Below are positions 1 through 5,565 of a DNA stretch of 6,357 bases, piece after piece. The position numbers were made by a program, and so were the translations under genes. The stretch's first letter is position 1. Each line of letters opens with the position of its first letter. This DNA comes from an uncultured Eubacterium sp. (GTDB lineage Bacteria; Bacillota_A; Clostridia; Lachnospirales; Lachnospiraceae): positions 1 through 6,357 of the forward strand of contig CAOKJJ010000240.1 of NCBI GenBank assembly GCA_948468465.1. Direction: 5' to 3'. Under the pieces are notes generated by a model, which saw only the letters and a program-made list of their open reading frames with translations, made no database searches and was not told where the DNA came from.

Positions 1-17
1 TTTTTCTTATCTCCATA

Positions 18-46
18 TTGCACAATTTTTCGGAAAGTATTATAAT
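18..46 (+). promoter_or_regulatory. Candidate distal promoter P1 of the rnf operon
   Basis: A perfect -10 hexamer TATAAT (41-46) lies 17 nt downstream of TTGCAC (18-23), a weak -35 sharing the first three bases of TTGACA. Transcription would start near position 53, giving a leader of about 215 nt before rnfC. The leader would begin with the palindrome at 57-83 and contain a small hairpin (TGTATT 141-146 with AATACA 153-158). The spacing and the consensus -10 are seen in the sequence; promoter activity is inferred. Confidence 0.5.
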
Positions 47-56
47 AAAAAAGATT

Positions 57-83
57 GTATGATAAATTGATAATTTATCATAC
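57..83. repeat. Perfect 12-bp-arm palindrome in the rnf leader, candidate operator
   Basis: GTATGATAAATT (57-68) and AATTTATCATAC (72-83) are exact inverted repeats around the 3-nt centre GAT. The element starts about 11 nt after the -10 of P1, so it would cover the first transcribed bases. No T-run follows it, so it is not a normal intrinsic terminator. The stem is AT-rich, which fits a dimeric repressor site better than a stable RNA hairpin. It has a Fur-like flavour (GATAA/TTATC half-sites) but does not match the standard Fur-box spacing. The regulator is unknown. Confidence 0.6.
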
Positions 84-88
84 CACGG

Positions 89-100
89 ATGCATGTATTT
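89..100 (+). repeat. ATGCATGTWTTT motif, copy 1
   Basis: The 12-mer ATGCATGTATTT lies in the rnf leader. It is identical to the copy at 5476-5487 upstream of the coiled-coil gene and has one mismatch to the copy at 224-235. I noticed no copy inside a coding region, although the core ATGCAT occurs there. Function is unknown. Confidence 0.35.
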
Positions 101-187
101 CGAAACCCTGATTTTACAAAAGTATTTATTTGGAACAAACTGTATTCTGAAAAATACAATTCAATCATACATATAAGAGTGAAGGTA

Positions 188-196
188 TGTTATAAT
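188..196 (+). promoter_or_regulatory. Candidate proximal promoter P2 of the rnf operon (extended -10)
   Basis: TGTTATAAT is a full extended -10 element (TG at 188-189, TATAAT at 191-196). The -35 position 17 nt upstream (168-173, TACATA) is poor, which an extended -10 can tolerate. The start site would fall near 203, leaving a leader of about 65 nt. A perfect TTGACA (196-201) overlaps this -10 but has no good -10 of its own at 16-18 nt spacing. Confidence 0.5.
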
Positions 197-208
197 TGAC
201 ACGTGAAA

Positions 209-235
209 ATGCATAGGGTATGCATGCATGTTTTT
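209..235. repeat. Clustered ATGCAT palindromes just downstream of P2
   Basis: ATGCAT occurs at 209-214 and 220-225, separated by AGGGT, and a third overlapping copy begins the motif ATGCATGTTTTT (224-235). This is a self-complementary cluster at about +6 to +33 relative to P2, a typical position for a repressor site. It could also simply be low-complexity sequence. The arrangement is seen; a regulatory role is inferred. Confidence 0.35.
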
Positions 236-267
236 AAATACTAATTAGAAAGAAGGGGACGTAAAAT

Positions 268-1587
268 ATGGGATTACGTACATTTAAAAATGGCGTCCAT
301 CCTTTCGAAGGAAAGGAATTGTCCAAGGAAAAGCCAGTGCAGGAACTGCTTCCTAAGGGAGAACTGGTATTTCCGGTATCACAGCATATTGGCGCACCTG
401 CAAAACCGGTCGTAAAAGTCGGTGATACTGTATTAAGAGGCCAGGTCATTGCTGAGGCAGGAGGGTTTGTATCTGCTCCGATACATTCTTCCGTATCTGG
501 AACCGTAAAAAAGATTGAACCGCGCCGCGTGCCGGTTGGCGATCTTGTAAACTCGATTGTGATCGAAAGCGATGGTCAGATGAAAGAGGTAGAGTACAAA
601 GAGTCGCCGAACATTTCCGTATTATCCAAGGAGGAAATTATTGAAAAAGTCAAAAATGCAGGCGTTGTCGGCATGGGCGGTGCCGGATTCCCGACGCATG
701 TAAAGCTTTCTCCGAAGGAACCGGACAAAATCGAATACATAATAGCCAACTGTGCGGAGTGTGAGCCGTATCTGACATCCGATTACCGGCGCATGATGGA
801 AAACCCGGAGCAGCTCGTAGACGGAATGAAAATTGTGCTGCAGCTGTTTCCGCAGGCAAAAGGCATTTTTGGCGTGGAAAACAACAAAAAGGACTGCATC
901 GAAAAGCTGGAAGAGATCGTAAAAGACGATCCGCGTCTGGAAGTGGCGGAGCTTATGACCAAATATCCGCAGGGCGGGGAACGTCAGCTGATTTACGCGG
1001 TGACAGGCAGATCCATTAATTCTTCAATGCTTCCGGCAGACGCAGGCTGCATCGTGGATAACGTAGAGACACTGGTAGCCATTTACAATGCGGTGAAGCT
1101 CGGCAAGCCGGTCATGAACCGGATTTTCACCGTAACGGGTGATGCGGTCAGTGACCCGCGCAATTTTTATGTATGTACAGGCACAAATTTCCAGGAGATT
1201 TTGGATGCGGCCGGCGGATGCAAGCTGCCTGCGCAGAAGATGATCGCCGGCGGGCCGATGATGGGCTTTGCGCTGTTTGGGCTGGATATCCCGGCGACAA
1301 AGACAAGTTCCGCGTTGCTTTGCATGACAAAAGATGAAGTGGCAGCCTGCGCGCCTACCGCATGCATTAACTGCGGACGCTGTGTAGACGCCTGTCCGGA
1401 GCTTTTGATCCCATCCAGACTCGCTAAGTTTTCGGATCATGGAGATAAAGAGACATTTGAAAAATGGAACGGGATGGAATGTGTGGAATGCGGCAGCTGC
1501 AGCTTTATCTGCCCGGCCAGAAGGCAGCTGGCACAGTCAATTAAGACGATGAAGAAGAACATTCTTGCGGATAGAAGGAAAAAGTAA
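268..1587 (+). CDS. rnfC: Rnf complex subunit RnfC (NAD+-reducing FMN/Fe-S subunit)
   Basis: RnfC is the peripheral cytoplasmic subunit where electrons leave the Rnf complex to reduce NAD+. At 439 aa it has the short clostridial form, without the long repetitive C-terminal extension of some proteobacterial RnfC. Domains in order: an N-terminal barrel/lipoyl-like region (about 30-105), the complex I 51-kDa-like FMN/NADH fold with the glycine-rich motif G135-M-G-G-A-G-F-P-T143 and an NCAECEPY segment (161-168), an SLBB-type region (about 255-330), and two 4Fe-4S ferredoxin motifs. The Fe-S ligands are C366/C369/C372/C376 and C405/C408/C411/C415, each last Cys followed by Pro. The ATG start is supported by AAGGGGA at 253-259, 8 nt upstream. 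It is the first gene of the operon, 32 nt before rnfD. Family assignment is certain from motifs and context. Confidence 0.97.
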   Translation: MGLRTFKNGVHPFEGKELSKEKPVQELLPKGELVFPVSQHIGAPAKPVVKVGDTVLRGQVIAEAGGFVSAPIHSSVSGTVKKIEPRRVPVGDLVNSIVIESDGQMKEVEYKESPNISVLSKEEIIEKVKNAGVVGMGGAGFPTHVKLSPKEPDKIEYIIANCAECEPYLTSDYRRMMENPEQLVDGMKIVLQLFPQAKGIFGVENNKKDCIEKLEEIVKDDPRLEVAELMTKYPQGGERQLIYAVTGRSINSSMLPADAGCIVDNVETLVAIYNAVKLGKPVMNRIFTVTGDAVSDPRNFYVCTGTNFQEILDAAGGCKLPAQKMIAGGPMMGFALFGLDIPATKTSSALLCMTKDEVAACAPTACINCGRCVDACPELLIPSRLAKFSDHGDKETFEKWNGMECVECGSCSFICPARRQLAQSIKTMKKNILADRRKK

Positions 1588-1605
1588 GAAGTGAAAAATG
1601 AAGAA

Positions 1606-1613
1606 AGAGGTGA
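1606..1613 (+). promoter_or_regulatory. Ribosome binding site fixing a GTG start for rnfD
   Basis: AGAGGTGA lies 6 nt before GTG at 1620 and 15 nt before the first in-frame ATG at 1629. The spacing favours the GTG start, adding three residues to the N-terminus. It is the only non-ATG start in this operon. Confidence 0.65.
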
Positions 1614-1619
1614 ACTACT

Positions 1620-2558
1620 GTGAGTGATATGTTAAAAGTTTCATCTTCACCACATGTCCGTGCCAAGGATACGACGGACAAAATAATGCTGTACGTGATT
1701 CTGGCATTGCTGCCTACCAGTCTGTTTGGTGTATATAATTTTGGACTGCGGGCGTTAATCCTGATCGTGATTACCATTTTAAGCTGCATGGCTTCGGAAT
1801 GGGTATTTGAAAAGATTACAAAAAGGCCGAACACGCTGCATGACTTAAGCGCGGTTGTAACGGGCCTTTTGCTGGCGTTAAACCTTCCGGTTTCCCTTCC
1901 GTACTGGCAGGCAGTGCTGGGCGGTGTATTTGCCATCGTGGTTGTAAAGATGCTGTTCGGCGGCTTAGGCCAGAACTTTATGAATCCGGCGCTTGGCGCA
2001 AGATGCTTCCTGCTCATTTCCTTTACCGGAAGCATGACTGCTTTTACATATGACGGCGTGAGCACGGCTACGCCGCTTGCATTGTTAAAAAATGGAGAGC
2101 CGCTGGATGTGACGGTTATGGATATGCTGATTGGAAAAACGGCCGGCACGATCGGAGAAACTTCCGCGATAGCGATTTTAATCGGCGCGATCTTTTTGAT
2201 TTTAATGGGAGTCATTGACCTTAGAATCCCGGCTTCTTATATTATTACATTTACTGTGTTTATTCTGCTGTTTGGCGGGCATGGCTTTGACTGGACATAT
2301 GTGACGGCTCAGCTTTGCGGCGGCGGCATTATGCTTGGCGCGTTTTTTATGGCGACAGACTATGTCACATCGCCGATTACTCCGCTCGGACAGATTATTT
2401 TTGGTATTATATTAGGCTTGCTGACAGGCATTTTCCGTATTTTCGGCGCAAATGCAGAAGGCGTATCGTACGCGATTATTTTCAGCAACCTGTTAGTACC
2501 TTTGATTGAACGGTTTACCGTTCCGACAGCATTCGGCAAAGGAGGGAAGCAGGCATGA
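1620..2558 (+). CDS. rnfD: Rnf complex subunit RnfD (membrane flavoprotein)
   Basis: RnfD is an integral membrane subunit related to NqrB. It carries covalent FMN and takes part in ion translocation. The 312-aa protein is strongly hydrophobic, with roughly nine or ten membrane segments (for example about 23-40, 42-60, 96-115, 182-200, 206-220, 256-275 and 281-296). The flavinylation motif D-x-x-S-x-A-T is D145-G-V-S-T-A-T151-P-L, so T151 is the expected FMN attachment site. The usual Gly of SGAT is Thr here. Other family blocks are NFMNPALGAR (119-128) and FMATDYVTSPIT (243-254). The preferred start is GTG, from RBS spacing; the alternative is ATG at 1629. The stop overlaps the start of rnfG as ATGA, suggesting translational coupling. 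Confidence 0.96.
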   Translation: MSDMLKVSSSPHVRAKDTTDKIMLYVILALLPTSLFGVYNFGLRALILIVITILSCMASEWVFEKITKRPNTLHDLSAVVTGLLLALNLPVSLPYWQAVLGGVFAIVVVKMLFGGLGQNFMNPALGARCFLLISFTGSMTAFTYDGVSTATPLALLKNGEPLDVTVMDMLIGKTAGTIGETSAIAILIGAIFLILMGVIDLRIPASYIITFTVFILLFGGHGFDWTYVTAQLCGGGIMLGAFFMATDYVTSPITPLGQIIFGIILGLLTGIFRIFGANAEGVSYAIIFSNLLVPLIERFTVPTAFGKGGKQA

Positions 2559-3163
2559 AAAACAAAATTATACATGATGCCGTAATCCTTACGGTCATTA
2601 CGGTAGTTGCGGGATTTTTGCTCGGCCTGGTACATGACATTACACTGCAGCCTATTAAAGACGCGGAGTATGAAAAGCAGCAGGCAGCTTACCGGAATGT
2701 GTTCGCGGATGCAGCTTCCTTTGAAGCATATGCGGATTTTGACGCGGACGCCGCAACAAAGACCGCGGCAGATGCCGGCTTTGAAAATGACCTTGTAGAA
2801 GGCGCACAGGTAGCCTTGGATGCATCCGGCAATCCGCTTGGCTATGTGATCACCGTTACTTCCACAGAAGGCAGCCAGGCAAATATTACATTGTCTATGG
2901 GCGTCACGATGGAAGGCGTATTAAACGGCTACGAGACGACATCTATCAGCGAGACGCCTGGCCTTGGCTCCAAAGTGGCGGAAGCTGATTTTAAATCCCA
3001 GTTTGCAGGCAAGAGCGTGGAGACATTCACGGTTACAAAAACGGGCGCGGCTTCTGACAGTGAGATCGACGCGCTGAGCGGCGCTACGATTTCCACAAGA
3101 GCCGTTACAAACGCAGTGAATGCAGGGCTCGCGTATTTCAGAAGTATAGGAGGCGGTAATTAA
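2555..3163 (+). CDS. rnfG: Rnf complex subunit RnfG (membrane-anchored FMN protein)
   Basis: RnfG, related to NqrC, has a single N-terminal membrane anchor and an extracytoplasmic FMN-binding domain that passes electrons within the complex. In the 202-aa product the anchor is about residues 8-26. The domain holds the family block S-E-T-P-G-L-G (132-138) and the flavinylation motif D172-A-L-S-G-A-T178. T178 is the predicted site where ApbE links FMN. The middle (about 51-80) is rich in Ala and Asp, an acidic segment likely on the outer face. A GGAGGG ribosome site (2541-2546) supports the ATG, which overlaps the rnfD stop by 4 nt. The TAA stop overlaps the rnfE ATG by one base. No ApbE gene is nearby, so that enzyme must be encoded elsewhere. 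Confidence 0.95.
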   Translation: MKNKIIHDAVILTVITVVAGFLLGLVHDITLQPIKDAEYEKQQAAYRNVFADAASFEAYADFDADAATKTAADAGFENDLVEGAQVALDASGNPLGYVITVTSTEGSQANITLSMGVTMEGVLNGYETTSISETPGLGSKVAEADFKSQFAGKSVETFTVTKTGAASDSEIDALSGATISTRAVTNAVNAGLAYFRSIGGGN

Positions 3164-3930
3164 TGGGTGCAGAAAATAATCAAAATACCAGTCTCGGACA
3201 GATTTGTACGGAACGTCTTACGAATGGTATTATTAAAGAAAATCCAACCTTTATTCTGATGCTTGGTATGTGTCCGACACTCGCGGTCACCACATCGGCG
3301 ATGAACGGGGTCGGCATGGGACTGTCCACAACGGTTGTACTGATTATGTCCAACCTGATGATTTCCCTGCTGCGCAAGGTTATCCCGGACGGCGTGCGCA
3401 TGCCGGCATTTATCGTTGTTGTAGCATCTTTTGTAACGATTATCCAGTTTTTAATGCAGGGTTATTTTACCGATTTGTATGCATCGCTTGGCCTGTATAT
3501 CCCGCTGATTGTTGTAAACTGTATTATTTTAGGCCGTGCGGAAAGCTATGCATCGAAAAATCCTGTCATTCCTTCTATTTTTGACGGGGTCGGCATGGGC
3601 CTTGGATTTACCTGCGGCCTGACTTTGATCGGCATTTTCCGTGAAGTGCTTGGCGCGGGACAGATCTTCGGCATGCAGATACTGCCGCTTGCTGACGCTG
3701 CAGCCGGAAAAGCAGGATATACGCCGATTACGATTTTCGTACTTGCACCAGGGGCGTTTTTCGTATTATCCATGCTTGTTGCGGTTATGAACATCTTAAG
3801 AAAACGAGCGGAAGCAAAAGGAAAACCGCTGGCACCGGCACAGGGATGCCTGGCAGGAGACTGTTCTTCCTGCGGCAACGCGTTATGCAGCGGCCATTTG
3901 CATTCCAGTGAAAAGAAAAACGAAGAGTAG
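3163..3930 (+). CDS. rnfE: Rnf complex subunit RnfE, with a Cys/His-rich C-terminal tail
   Basis: RnfE is a six-helix membrane subunit homologous to NqrD. It pairs with RnfA in inverted topology, and the two contribute cysteines to an intramembrane Fe-S cluster at their interface. The two expected residues are present: C37 in MCPTLAV and C120 in VNCIILGRAE. The core matches the family up to the last helix (about 190-211). After it comes a basic stretch (RKRAEAKGK) and then a tail of about 35 residues with C229-x4-C234-x2-C237-x4-C242-x2-H245-x-H247. The positive charges suggest the tail is cytoplasmic. It could bind a metal or Fe-S cluster, which is inference only. The start is backed by AGGAGG at 3148-3153, 9 nt upstream, and the ATG overlaps the rnfG stop by 1 nt. 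Confidence 0.95.
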   Translation: MGAENNQNTSLGQICTERLTNGIIKENPTFILMLGMCPTLAVTTSAMNGVGMGLSTTVVLIMSNLMISLLRKVIPDGVRMPAFIVVVASFVTIIQFLMQGYFTDLYASLGLYIPLIVVNCIILGRAESYASKNPVIPSIFDGVGMGLGFTCGLTLIGIFREVLGAGQIFGMQILPLADAAAGKAGYTPITIFVLAPGAFFVLSMLVAVMNILRKRAEAKGKPLAPAQGCLAGDCSSCGNALCSGHLHSSEKKNEE

Positions 3931-3942
3931 GAGGATCGGAAG

Positions 3943-4518
3943 ATGACAGAATTAATCTTAACCGCCATTGGCGCGGCGATTGTAAATAACGTAGTGCTCA
4001 GCCAGTTCCTTGGAATCTGTCCGTTCCTTGGAGTATCCAAGAAGGTAGATACGGCAGCCGGCATGGGCGCGGCCGTTATTTTCGTAACATCGCTGGCAGC
4101 GTTTGTTACCGGCATGATCTATAAATTTATCTTGGCTCCGGCGGATATCGCATATTTGCAGACCATTGTATTTATCGTTGTAATTGCGGCGCTTGTACAG
4201 TTTGTGGAAATGTTTTTAAAGAAATTTATGCATGCTTTATATGAATCACTCGGCGTATACCTGCCGCTTATTACGACAAACTGTGCAGTGCTTGGCGTGG
4301 CATTAAACAGCGTTACTTATGGATATGGCATTTTAAAGACCGTCGTATATGGTTTTTCCACTGCTTTCGGCTTCTTTATCGCCATTGTCATTATGGCAGG
4401 CCTGCGTGAGAAAATCGAGTACAACGACGTGCCTGAAACATTTAAAGGCTCCGCAATCGTACTTGTGACCGCAGGACTGATGTCTATCGCATTTTTCGGA
4501 TTTTCCGGAGTTATATAG
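3943..4518 (+). CDS. rnfA: Rnf complex subunit RnfA (membrane subunit)
   Basis: RnfA is the NqrE-like partner of RnfE. It is a small, almost wholly hydrophobic protein of six membrane helices that helps form the ion and electron path across the membrane. The 191-aa length is normal for the family. The conserved half-helix cysteines are C26 in GICPFLGV and C114 in TTNCAVLGVAL, the counterparts of RnfE C37 and C120. Family blocks NNVVLSQFLG (15-24) and ESLGVYLPLIT (101-111) are intact. The protein ends just after the last helix, without a tail like that of RnfE. The ribosome site AGGAGG (3929-3934) overlaps the rnfE stop codon and sits 8 nt before the ATG; the intergenic gap is 12 nt. Confidence 0.96.
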   Translation: MTELILTAIGAAIVNNVVLSQFLGICPFLGVSKKVDTAAGMGAAVIFVTSLAAFVTGMIYKFILAPADIAYLQTIVFIVVIAALVQFVEMFLKKFMHALYESLGVYLPLITTNCAVLGVALNSVTYGYGILKTVVYGFSTAFGFFIAIVIMAGLREKIEYNDVPETFKGSAIVLVTAGLMSIAFFGFSGVI

Positions 4519-4530
4519 GAGGACAGTCAG

Positions 4531-5334
4531 ATGAATATAACAGCTATTATCATTGCCGCCGCAGCGGTCGGCGGCACGGGAATCCTGGTCGGCCTGATTC
4601 TTGGTATCGCAGGGGACCGTTTAAAGGTAGAAGTAGATGAAAGAGAAGAAAAAATACTTGGCGTCCTTCCAGGCAACAACTGCGGCGGCTGCGGTTATCC
4701 GGGATGCTCCGGTCTTGCCACAGCCATTGTAAAAGGCGAAGCGCCAGTCGGCCAGTGTCCGGTCGGCGGGCCTTCTGTAGCAGCCGCGATCGGTGAGATC
4801 ATGGGCGTTGCCGCAGAAGAAGGCGGACGCAAAGTTGCATTTGTAAAATGCGGCGGCAACTGTGAAAAAGCAAAGCAGGATTACGAATACAGCGGCGTGG
4901 AAGACTGCCAGGCAGTTGTCTATGTGCCGAATAAAGGGCCGAAATCCTGTAATTATGGATGCATGGGCTTTGGCTCCTGCGTAAAAGCATGTCCGTTTGA
5001 CGCGATTCATATCGTAGACGGCATAGCGGTCGTAAATCCAGAGGCTTGTAAAGCCTGCAGCAAGTGCATCGCTGTATGCCCAAACAACTTAATCGAACTG
5101 GTACCATATGACGCACCGGTAAAAGTACAATGCAATTCCAAAGGAAAAGGCAAAGAAGTCATGGCAGCCTGCTCGGTAGGATGCATCGGATGTCATTTGT
5201 GTGAAAAGAACTGTGAACATGACGCGATTCATGTGACAGATAATGTCGCGCATATCGATTATGCAAAATGTACTGGATGCGGCGCTTGTGTAGAAAAGTG
5301 TCCGAAGAAAGTCATTCATATGGTTGAAAAATAG
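4531..5334 (+). CDS. rnfB: Rnf complex subunit RnfB (ferredoxin-oxidising Fe-S subunit)
   Basis: RnfB is the entry point for electrons from reduced ferredoxin: a cytoplasmic poly-Fe-S protein tied to the membrane by one N-terminal helix (about 4-27). It has 25 cysteines in 267 aa, enough for about six 4Fe-4S clusters. The first cluster domain is C51-x2-C54-x4-C59-x16-C76. A middle segment has C107, C111 and C126. Ferredoxin-type motifs follow: C140/C144/C150/C154-P, C173/C176/C179/C183-P, C214/C218/C221/C224/C228 and C247/C250/C253/C257-P. The length is in the usual range for clostridial RnfB. AGGAGGA (4517-4523) lies 7 nt before the ATG and overlaps the rnfA stop. It is the last gene of the operon; a hairpin terminator begins 14 nt after its stop. 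Confidence 0.97.
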   Translation: MNITAIIIAAAAVGGTGILVGLILGIAGDRLKVEVDEREEKILGVLPGNNCGGCGYPGCSGLATAIVKGEAPVGQCPVGGPSVAAAIGEIMGVAAEEGGRKVAFVKCGGNCEKAKQDYEYSGVEDCQAVVYVPNKGPKSCNYGCMGFGSCVKACPFDAIHIVDGIAVVNPEACKACSKCIAVCPNNLIELVPYDAPVKVQCNSKGKGKEVMAACSVGCIGCHLCEKNCEHDAIHVTDNVAHIDYAKCTGCGACVEKCPKKVIHMVEK

Positions 5335-5348
5335 TGTTAAAATAAATG

Positions 5349-5385
5349 ATAATCCTCTGGAATATTTTTCCAGGGGATTATTGTT
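5349..5385 (+). terminator. Intrinsic terminator of the rnf operon
   Basis: A 14-bp stem (5349-5362 with 5368-5381) closes a 5-nt loop. It has one G-T wobble (T5356 with G5374) and can extend a little further outward. The following run, TTGTTGTATGGTGTTT, is T-rich but interrupted, so termination may be incomplete. It starts 14 nt after the rnfB stop and separates the operon from the next gene. Confidence 0.85.
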
Positions 5386-5403
5386 GTATGGTGTTTCAAT
5401 TTC

Positions 5404-5472
5404 ATGGATTCCCGGACGACTCTGCGCCTGGCGGGATGCTTAAGTTAGGAACATTACCGGAGAGTAGTAACC
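5404..5472. other. GC-rich intergenic patch of unknown nature
   Basis: This 69-nt stretch is about 54% GC (37 of 69 by hand count), while the sequence on both sides is strongly AT-rich. It contains short complementary segments: TCCCG (5410-5414) with CGGGA (5432-5436), and TTAAGTTA (5440-5447) with TAACCTTAA (5468-5476, one bulge). Two tiny open frames cross it: 5404-5448 (14 aa), and 5436-5513 (25 aa), whose frame stays open upstream of its ATG to at least 5400. Neither has a convincing ribosome site. It may be a dispersed repeat, a gene relic or a structured RNA; I do not recognise it. Confidence 0.35.
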
Positions 5473-5475
5473 TTA

Positions 5476-5487
5476 ATGCATGTATTT
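5476..5487 (+). repeat. ATGCATGTWTTT motif, upstream of the coiled-coil gene
   Basis: ATGCATGTATTT is an exact 12-base match to positions 89-100 in the rnf leader. It lies 22 nt before the -35 of the downstream promoter. It could be a shared regulatory site or a chance match in AT-rich spacer. Confidence 0.35.
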
Positions 5488-5509
5488 TGTATTTGTATTA
5501 TAAAAGTAC

Positions 5510-5537
5510 TTGAAAAATGAGAAATATGTGATACAAT
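5510..5537 (+). promoter_or_regulatory. Promoter of the coiled-coil protein gene
   Basis: TTGAAA (5510-5515) and TACAAT (5532-5537) are spaced by 16 nt. A TG at 5529-5530 makes it an extended -10. Transcription would start near 5544, giving a short leader of about 22 nt that contains the strong ribosome site AGGGAGG (5551-5557). An AAGTACTT palindrome (5504-5511) overlaps the -35. The gene is therefore independent of the rnf operon. Confidence 0.75.
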
Positions 5538-5565
5538 AGAACTATAAAGAAGGGAGGAATAGGCG

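Noticed and set aside
196..224. TTGACA at 196-201 as the -35 of a third rnf promoter
   Set aside because: The -35 is perfect, but the best -10 at 17 nt (TATGCA, 219-224) matches only three of six bases and sits in the ATGCAT cluster.
1..267. Riboswitch or tRNA in the rnf leader
   Set aside because: No cloverleaf, no known riboswitch core and no terminator-antiterminator pair could be seen; only the palindrome and a 6-bp hairpin.
1024..1440. 138-codon open frame on the - strand inside rnfC
   Set aside because: It overlaps the NAD/FMN and Fe-S coding part of rnfC and is explained by codon composition on the other strand.
1541..2215. 224-codon open frame on the - strand across rnfC/rnfD
   Set aside because: It lies antisense to the conserved RnfD frame, gives a low-complexity hydrophobic product typical of the reverse of a membrane gene, and has no family motif.
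3546..4115. 189-codon open frame on the - strand across rnfE/rnfA
   Set aside because: It is the antisense of two genes with intact RnfE and RnfA signatures; no promoter or recognisable domain supports it.
5436..5513. 25-codon open frame in the intergenic region as a small gene
   Set aside because: The GGCGGG in front of its ATG is too close to act as a ribosome site, and the frame runs into the promoter of the next gene; kept only as part of the GC-rich patch.
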